From: CAXBCP01 sp963974055
GTDB lineage: Bacteria > Pseudomonadota > Alphaproteobacteria > MPNO01 > UBA830
Direction of reading: 5' to 3'
Assembly: GCA_963974055.1 (NCBI GenBank)
Contig: CAXBCP010000018.1
Location: forward strand, 1-64,000
DNA length: 64,000 nt
The notes under the pieces are model-generated. The model was not told where the DNA came from. It searched no databases and worked only from the letters and a program-made list of their open reading frames with translations. Below are positions 59,333 through 64,000 of this stretch, in pieces. Each line of letters opens with the position of its first letter. The stretch's first letter is position 1. The position numbers and the translations under genes were made by a program.

Positions 59333-60154
59333 ATGACCACCGAAAATCTCCCGAATTCCGGCATATCCGATCCGCCCGATGACGTGCCCGGCGCAACCTG
59401 GCTCACCGTCGACGGCCGCCCGGTTTTCGGTGTCTGGCGGATGCCGCGCGTCGCAGACAAGCCGGTGCTTGTTTTTCTGCATGACGGACTCGGCAGCGTC
59501 GGGACGATGCGGAATTTCCCCGAACAGGTGGGCACAGCAATGGGTTTACCGGCATTCGTGTTCGACCGGCTGGGATACGGGCGATCCGACCGGGAAGAAA
59601 CGTTCCCGGGCGATTTCATGGGCGCCGCTGCCGATCATCTGGAACGGGTTCTCGATGTTGCCGGCATTGACGACTGCTGCCTGGTCGGCCATTCGGATGG
59701 CGGCACTATCGCGCTGCTTCATGGTGCGCGGTATCACGGCAGAGTTCGGGCCATTGCGACAATTGCAGCCCATGTCCGGCGCGACGCGCTGACCTACGGC
59801 CAGGTCCTGCGCCATAACAGGATGTTCGAGGAAGGCGAAATTCCGGACTGGATGGAAAGGTTTCACGGCGACCGCGCGGCGCACCTGTTGCGGTGCTGGA
59901 CGGAGGTCTGGCAGCAGACGTTTTACGATTCATGGGATATCTCGGATGAGATTTCCGCGATCAGAGTGCCATTGCTGTCAATACAGGGGTCGGACGACGC
60001 GTACGGCCAGCCGAGCCAGCTTGAGAGCATCGGCAGGGCGGTTCCGAACGCCCGGACGGAGATGATCGATGGGTTGGGGCATTTTCCCCAGCTGGAAGAC
60101 CCCGCGTATATCGTCGACATTATAGAAGGATTCCTGGGACCGTATTGCCGCTGA
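59333..60154 (+). CDS. Alpha/beta-hydrolase
   Basis: A 273-residue alpha/beta-hydrolase. LFLHDG-type oxyanion segment (VLVFLHDGLGSV), VFDRLGYGRSD after strand 4, nucleophile elbow GHSDGG, acid in IQGSDDAYGQ and catalytic histidine in GLGHFPQ. This DRLGYGRSD / GHSDGG combination occurs in small-ester and carboxylesterase relatives. It ends 1 bp before the MBL-fold gene (TGACATG), so the two are coupled. The ribosome site is poor. Confidence 0.85.
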   Translation: MTTENLPNSGISDPPDDVPGATWLTVDGRPVFGVWRMPRVADKPVLVFLHDGLGSVGTMRNFPEQVGTAMGLPAFVFDRLGYGRSDREETFPGDFMGAAADHLERVLDVAGIDDCCLVGHSDGGTIALLHGARYHGRVRAIATIAAHVRRDALTYGQVLRHNRMFEEGEIPDWMERFHGDRAAHLLRCWTEVWQQTFYDSWDISDEISAIRVPLLSIQGSDDAYGQPSQLESIGRAVPNARTEMIDGLGHFPQLEDPAYIVDIIEGFLGPYCR

Positions 60155-60155
60155 C

Positions 60156-61202
60156 ATGCGGCGCTCCTATAACCCCGGCATGCCTTACACACCCGATTAC
60201 CCGTTCCCGAAACTCGATTATGGCGAAACGCTGGAAGTAGCGCCTGGTATCCACTGGGTCCGCATGCCGCTTCCGTTCGCGCTCGATCACATAAATCTCT
60301 GGCTTCTTGCCGATGGCGACTCCTGGACCGTGGTCGATACCGGCTACAACGTCGACCGGGTACGTGACATCTGGCTGGACGTACTGGGGAAAATTACCGG
60401 CGGCGCTTCGGTCGATCGCGTGGTCTGTACGCATTTCCACCCCGATCATCTGGGGCTTGCGGGGTGGTTCGTCGAAAAATTCGGCGCGTCCCTGTGGATG
60501 ACCTATGGCGAATGGTTGCAGGGACACGTCGCGGTGTCGGAAACCGTCACCCACGATTTCGGCAGGTGGGTCGAATTTTATCGAGACAACGGCGCGCCGC
60601 CGGCAATGACAGACGGTTTCAAGGACGTGCGCGCGGCATTCCGCGACCCGTGGTACCGATTGCCGGAAACCCTCCGCCGTATTCAGGATAACGAGGAATT
60701 TATCATGGGAGGCCGGACTTGGCAGGTGATAACAGGGGGCGGGCACAGCCATGAACACGCATCGCTCTGGTGCCCGGAGCTGAACGTGCTGATTTCGGGC
60801 GACCAGATTCTGCCGCGGATCAGTTCCAATATCAGCCTCTGGTATACCGAGCCTGAGGGCGACCCGTTGCGGCACTATTTCGACAGCTTCGAGAAATTCC
60901 GTCATCTGCCCGAAGACGTGCTTGTGCTGCCGTCGCATGATTATCCGTTCCGGGGCATGCATGGCCGCCTGGACGACCTGCGCGCGCATCACGACAGCCG
61001 GCTCGATGCGGCTTTTGAATTCTGCGCCGACCCGCAGACCGCTACGGATGTGATCCCCTCTCTGTTCAGCCGCGAAATCGGCGCGTTCGAATTCAGTTTT
61101 GCGCTCGGCGAAACCCTTGCCCACCTGAATTACCTCGTGAGCGAAGGGATGCTTGAGCGCAACCTGGACGATGACGGTTTGATCCGCTATCGCCGCTCCT
61201 GA
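60156..61202 (+). CDS. MBL-fold metallo-hydrolase
   Basis: A metallo-beta-lactamase-fold protein of 348 residues (340 if the ATG at 60180 is used). The metal motif HxHxDH is THFHPDHLG, with the next histidine in GGGHSHEHASLW, the bridging aspartate in LISGDQILPRIS and HDYPF near the end; a C-terminal helical extension of about 75 residues follows (winged-helix-like, as in LACTB2-type enzymes). Such proteins hydrolyse thioesters or lactones. Close spacing with the upstream hydrolase and the two hotdog genes downstream suggests a thioesterase-rich operon handling CoA or other thioesters. Confidence 0.86.
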   Translation: MRRSYNPGMPYTPDYPFPKLDYGETLEVAPGIHWVRMPLPFALDHINLWLLADGDSWTVVDTGYNVDRVRDIWLDVLGKITGGASVDRVVCTHFHPDHLGLAGWFVEKFGASLWMTYGEWLQGHVAVSETVTHDFGRWVEFYRDNGAPPAMTDGFKDVRAAFRDPWYRLPETLRRIQDNEEFIMGGRTWQVITGGGHSHEHASLWCPELNVLISGDQILPRISSNISLWYTEPEGDPLRHYFDSFEKFRHLPEDVLVLPSHDYPFRGMHGRLDDLRAHHDSRLDAAFEFCADPQTATDVIPSLFSREIGAFEFSFALGETLAHLNYLVSEGMLERNLDDDGLIRYRRS

Positions 61203-61233
61203 CGGTCGGGGAACGAGAAGGAACCCAGGTCCA

Positions 61234-61569
61234 GTGACGCTTCGCATCGGACAGAACGGAAAAGTCGAACGAAAGGTGACCGAGGCGCATTCGGCCCATA
61301 CGCTGGGTAATCCCGGCGTCAACGTGCTTGCGACGCCGTGCCTGGCCGGCTTTTGCGACAAGGCCGCCGCCGAGGCATGCGGGGCGGCGGTAAGAACCCG
61401 CCGAGTGCGGGTCAATATCGCCCACCTGGCCGCAACGCCTGTCGGCGACGAAATCGAGATTTTTGCGGAAATCGTCTCGATCCGCGAGGACCGCGTGATC
61501 TGTGAGGTGTCGGGACGGGATTCCAGGGGCGATATCGTGTCCGGTACGGTCGAACGGGTGTTGGTCTGA
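61234..61569 (+). CDS. Hotdog-fold thioesterase, FlK-like (subunit 1)
   Basis: A 111-residue single hotdog domain resembling fluoroacetyl-CoA thioesterase FlK. By eye T34 in VLATPCLAGF and H64 in IAHLAATPVGDEI align with the FlK catalytic Thr and His, and D42 takes the place of the catalytic Glu. The HER triplet near the FlK C-terminus is VER here. The start is GTG with AAGGAA upstream. The stop overlaps the ATG of a second hotdog-like gene (TGATG), implying stoichiometric co-production. Confidence 0.8.
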   Translation: MTLRIGQNGKVERKVTEAHSAHTLGNPGVNVLATPCLAGFCDKAAAEACGAAVRTRRVRVNIAHLAATPVGDEIEIFAEIVSIREDRVICEVSGRDSRGDIVSGTVERVLV

Positions 61570-61940
61570 TGCCCGACTATACGGTCGGTATGACGGCCTG
61601 CCAGACGGATCTTCTGACACCGTCGGATATCGGCGACGAGGGACTGACGGTCACCAAGCTGCATCTTGCCTGTGAAATGGCATGTCACAATATTCTGGTG
61701 CAGTTCTATGACATCGACGACACCAGTGTCGGCATTCGCAACGATATCTGGTTCTGGGGCGATGCCGCCGCAGGCTCCCTGCTGCATGCAGAGGCGGTGA
61801 TTGCCGGAATCGATCGTAAACGCATCGTTTTCAACGTTTTTGTCCGGGCTGGAACGATTGAGATTGCCCGCGGCGTGCATGAACGGATGCTGGTCTCGAG
61901 ACAGAAATTCATGGAATCCCTGCCGGTTCCGGCGGTGTGA
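61569..61940 (+). CDS. Hotdog-fold protein, FlK-like (subunit 2)
   Basis: A 123-residue protein with hotdog-like alternation (TVTKLHLACEMACHNILVQF central helix, LLHAEAVIAGIDRKRIVFNVFVRA strands and the GVHERMLV end strand). It keeps GVHER at 102-106, and E36 in CEMAC aligns with the FlK catalytic glutamate, but there is no equivalent of the Thr or His. Start overlaps the previous stop. It may be the partner of subunit 1 in a heterodimer. Assignment to the FlK-like family is by eye. Confidence 0.7.
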   Translation: MPDYTVGMTACQTDLLTPSDIGDEGLTVTKLHLACEMACHNILVQFYDIDDTSVGIRNDIWFWGDAAAGSLLHAEAVIAGIDRKRIVFNVFVRAGTIEIARGVHERMLVSRQKFMESLPVPAV

Positions 61941-62045
61941 CGCGGTTTCCGGCATTCCGTGCCGATTTGCATAATATTCGGGCGCACGACTACAATGCGA
62001 TTACGCGTTTCTGGGACGATACTCATTCCATTCAGGGAGACTAAT

Positions 62046-63050
62046 ATGACCAAAACGAAGGTAGTTTTATCGGCGGCGGCGCTTGGTGCCGCTGTTGCGC
62101 TGGCGCCTCTTGGCGCCTCGGCGGCGACAGTCATGAAAATCGGTTTTGCGACGATCAACGACGGCCAGCATAAATCGGCAAACTGGATCGCCGAGGAAGT
62201 CATGAAACGCACCAAGGGGTCGATCGACGTCAAGGTTTATCCGGCCGCCCAGCTCGGCAAGATCCCACGCCAGATCGAAGGCGTTCTTTTCGGCACGCAG
62301 GAAGCCTTTATTTCGCCACCCGGTTTCTTCAAGGGGCTGAACCCGGCATTTGCCGCTCCCGACGCACCCGGCCTGTTCAACAGCATGGCGCATCAGACCA
62401 AAACGCTGAACCATCCGAGCGTTCGGGAAAAGTTTCTGAACCTTGCCACCGAGAAGGGCGTGACGGGGATGTATATCGCCGCGGCGGGTGCTTCCGCCCT
62501 GGCGATGCGGGATCCGGTGCGCAAGCTGGCCGATGTTCAGGGCAAGAAAATCCGCGTTCTCGCTTCGCCGATGGAGGTTGCGATCATGCGTTCGCTGGGC
62601 GCGGCCGGTACGCCGATGGCCTATTCCGAAGTGCTGCCGGCAATTCAGCGTCGGGTGCTCGACGGGGCCAGTTCCGCCATTACGGTCATGGGGCCGTCGA
62701 AATTCTATACGGCGGCGAAATTTCTCACGCCGACAAAGTTCACCTATATCCCGACCGGCATGTGGACCAGTGCGAAATGGCTGGCGAAGCTGTCTGACGC
62801 CGAACGTGCGATCATCGTTCAGGTCGGCAAGGAAGTCTCCGTGATGGCCAATAAGTGGTCGGAAGACGATACCGCGACCTGGGAGAAAAAGTGGGCGAGC
62901 GAAGGCGGCACCGTCATTCGTCTCGATGAAGCCGAACGCAAAGCGGCCATCGACAAGCTGCGTCCGATGGGCGATGCGATTTTCATGAAAGATCCCAAGG
63001 TCGCGCCGATGTATTCGCTGATCAAGGCGGCGGCAAAAGAGACGATGTAA
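62046..63050 (+). CDS. TRAP transporter solute-binding protein (DctP family)
   Basis: A 334-residue DctP-type receptor. Signal peptide ending GASA (about residue 26), then the mature chain TVMKIGFATINDGQHKSANWIAEEVMKRTKGSIDVKV, typical of TRAP receptors, including the RVLASPMEVAIMRSLGAAGTPMAYSEV ligand region with the carboxylate-binding arginine. AGGGAGA precedes the ATG. The gene is followed directly by a strong terminator and no DctQ/DctM permease genes are in the window, so the membrane partners lie elsewhere. The ligand is probably a carboxylic acid, as for the family. Confidence 0.9.
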   Translation: MTKTKVVLSAAALGAAVALAPLGASAATVMKIGFATINDGQHKSANWIAEEVMKRTKGSIDVKVYPAAQLGKIPRQIEGVLFGTQEAFISPPGFFKGLNPAFAAPDAPGLFNSMAHQTKTLNHPSVREKFLNLATEKGVTGMYIAAAGASALAMRDPVRKLADVQGKKIRVLASPMEVAIMRSLGAAGTPMAYSEVLPAIQRRVLDGASSAITVMGPSKFYTAAKFLTPTKFTYIPTGMWTSAKWLAKLSDAERAIIVQVGKEVSVMANKWSEDDTATWEKKWASEGGTVIRLDEAERKAAIDKLRPMGDAIFMKDPKVAPMYSLIKAAAKETM

Positions 63051-63077
63051 GCACACTGCCTGATCTAAAAACGTAAA

Positions 63078-63103
63078 GGGCCGGCAATTTGCCGGCCCTT
63101 TTT
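63078..63103 (+). terminator. Rho-independent terminator after the TRAP receptor gene
   Basis: GGGCCGGC and GCCGGCCC form a perfect 8-bp GC stem with a 5-base AATTT loop, followed by five T, 28 bp after the stop codon. It can also work in the reverse direction for the convergent enoyl-CoA hydratase gene (an A run precedes the stem). Confidence 0.93.
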
Positions 63104-63123
63104 CTTGGTCGCGTCGTCGGGTG

Positions 63124-63918
63124 TTACCGGCCCTTGAAGACCGGTTTGCGCTTTTCACGCAGGGCGTTGATGCCCTCCTGATGGTCTTCGGTGATATTGG
63201 ATTTCGATTCGAGCGACAGCGAATAATCCAGGTTGGCCGAAACGATCTGTTTCAGGGGGGCGTTCACGGCCTGTTTGGTCCACTGGATCGCGCGGATTGC
63301 GCCGTTGGCGAGCTGATCGGCGAAATCGTCGACAACCTTGTCCAATTCGTCCGCGGGGACGCAGCGGTTGATGAGGCCCATGTCGGCCGCGCGCTCGGCG
63401 GTCAGCATCTCGCCGGTGTAGAGGAATTCCCGCGCCCGGGCGAAACCGATCAGATACGGCCAGATTCCCGATCCGCCATCGCCGGCGGTCAGGCCGACCT
63501 TGACGTGCGGGTCGCCGATACGGGCGGTATCGGCCGCCATGATGATGTCGCAATACAGCGCGAGCGTGGCGCCCAGGCCTGCCGCTGCACCGTTAAGTTT
63601 GGCAATGACCGGCTGGCGGCAATCCAGGATGGACATCATGGATCGCTTGCCTTCTTCCGACAGCGTTTCCCATCCCCACGGATCGTCGATCAGTTCCTGC
63701 AGCCAGTCGGCATCGCCGCCGGCGCAGAAAGCGCGTCCCGCACCGGTCAGGATGACGATATCGACCGACCGGTCGCGGTTGATTTCCTCGAACACGTGCG
63801 ACAGTTCGACATGCATTGCACCGTCGATCGCGTTGAGCTTTTCCGGGCGATTCAGCGTTACGGTAAGTACGCGGTCGCGTTTTTCAAAGAGCAGCGTTTC
63901 GTATTTTTCGTAGTCCAT
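63124..63918 (-). CDS. Enoyl-CoA hydratase/isomerase family protein
   Basis: A 264-residue crotonase-fold protein. Landmarks: LNRPEKLNAID, the first oxyanion-hole segment GRAFCAGGDADWL, the second in KLNGAAAGLGATLALYCDI, and the catalytic-loop region VKVGLTAGDGGSGIWPYLIG. Where canonical hydratases have the second glutamate, this one reads G-D-G-G, so isomerase or hydrolase activity is possible. GAGGA precedes the ATG. It follows an incomplete gene (8-bp gap), suggesting an acyl-CoA catabolic operon entering from the right. Confidence 0.9.
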   Translation of the reverse strand: MDYEKYETLLFEKRDRVLTVTLNRPEKLNAIDGAMHVELSHVFEEINRDRSVDIVILTGAGRAFCAGGDADWLQELIDDPWGWETLSEEGKRSMMSILDCRQPVIAKLNGAAAGLGATLALYCDIIMAADTARIGDPHVKVGLTAGDGGSGIWPYLIGFARAREFLYTGEMLTAERAADMGLINRCVPADELDKVVDDFADQLANGAIRAIQWTKQAVNAPLKQIVSANLDYSLSLESKSNITEDHQEGINALREKRKPVFKGR

Positions 63919-63926
63919 TTAAATCC

Positions 63927-64000
63927 TCAATCGAGCCATGTTGTAAATTCGTCGACATCCAGCCGTTCCGGCTGAAACAGGTTGACCGGCGCGTCTTCAT
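63927..64000 (-). CDS. Partial CDS, C-terminal 23 residues only
   Basis: The minus strand is open from the window edge to a TGA at 63929-63927, encoding EDAPVNLFQPERLDVDEFTT and then WLD. The 8-bp distance to the enoyl-CoA hydratase start and same direction suggest a real operon gene cut by the window. Too little is visible to name it. Confidence 0.55.
   Translation of the reverse strand, partial: EDAPVNLFQPERLDVDEFTTWLD

Noticed and set aside
60120..61955. Minus-strand open frame of 611 codons
   Set aside because: Antisense to the MBL-fold and both hotdog genes, which have ribosome sites, coupled starts and family motifs.
1..64000. CRISPR array, insertion sequence, toxin-antitoxin or defence island
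   Set aside because: No regularly spaced direct repeats, transposase or nuclease motifs, or paired small toxin-antitoxin genes were seen; almost all genes are housekeeping or metabolic.

Overview
This 64 kb window is a gene-dense stretch of an alphaproteobacterial chromosome, most like a free-living (probably marine) Rhodospirillales-type genome. The pointers are a class I lysyl-tRNA synthetase, a CpdR-type response regulator, a TipF-like EAL protein, the lysA / TIGR02302 and zinc-ribbon / ftsEX arrangements, a PhaR-controlled polyhydroxybutyrate (PHB) cluster, a TRAP-type solute receptor and a B12-dependent ribonucleotide reductase. Base composition is uniformly GC-rich apart from one AT-rich island near 52.4-52.6 kb. 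I see no integrase, transposase, CRISPR array, prophage or rRNA. Gene order and protein families come from my own reading; no database search was run.

Layout. 0-2.7 kb: tRNA-Leu(CAA), then a minus-strand trio (SDR dehydrogenase, glutathione transferase, TauD-type dioxygenase). 2.8-5.6 kb: O-acetylhomoserine sulfhydrylase, a coupled alpha/beta hydrolase and a degenerate SixA-like phosphatase. 5.6-9.4 kb: an AEC carrier facing a coupled GMC oxidoreductase and cytochrome P450. 9.5-14.5 kb: lysS, a methyltransferase / class IV aminotransferase / sufE operon, and pyrD. 14.5-21.9 kb: TipF-like EAL protein, TlpA thioredoxin, argH, a tiny LptM-like lipoprotein, lysA and a TIGR02302 membrane protein. 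21.9-26.8 kb: cpdR, hpt and a zinc-ribbon protein facing a tightly overlapped ftsE-ftsX-ydcF-plsC operon. 26.9-36.2 kb: lysophospholipase-like hydrolase, class II ribonucleotide reductase, a repeat-bearing secreted protein, two FAH-family paralogues, chaC, two coupled EamA transporters and a DUF2125 protein.

36.2-41.8 kb holds aromatic and methionine biosynthesis: a chorismate mutase fused to a degenerate prephenate-dehydratase-like region, hisC and tyrC, facing metX-metW, so O-acetylhomoserine made here can feed the sulfhydrylase at 2.9 kb. 41.9-45.1 kb carries glutathione-linked genes (gloB, GST) and an FMO-like flavoprotein. 45.2-50.6 kb is the PHB block: a YddG-like exporter, phaB, phaA, a class III-like PHA synthase overlapped out of frame by a short PhaE-like gene, and divergent phaR. 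50.6-53 kb: a GGDEF/EAL protein, the AT-rich island and an orphan small protein. 53-58 kb: malate synthase G, an oxalyl-CoA-synthetase-like ligase and a ketopantoate-reductase-family protein. 58-64 kb: a periplasmic ligand-binding protein, a hydrolase, an MBL-fold protein, two coupled hotdog proteins, a TRAP receptor and an enoyl-CoA hydratase.

Most notable: (i) about 180 bp of same-strand dual coding where the PhaE-like gene ends inside phaC; (ii) a 12-bp-arm inverted repeat touching the predicted phaA promoter and sharing a GCACTGCA word with the phaR leader; (iii) two adjacent hotdog proteins that seem to have split the residues of one fluoroacetyl-CoA-thioesterase-like active site; (iv) an AT-rich promoter island driving an unrecognised small protein.
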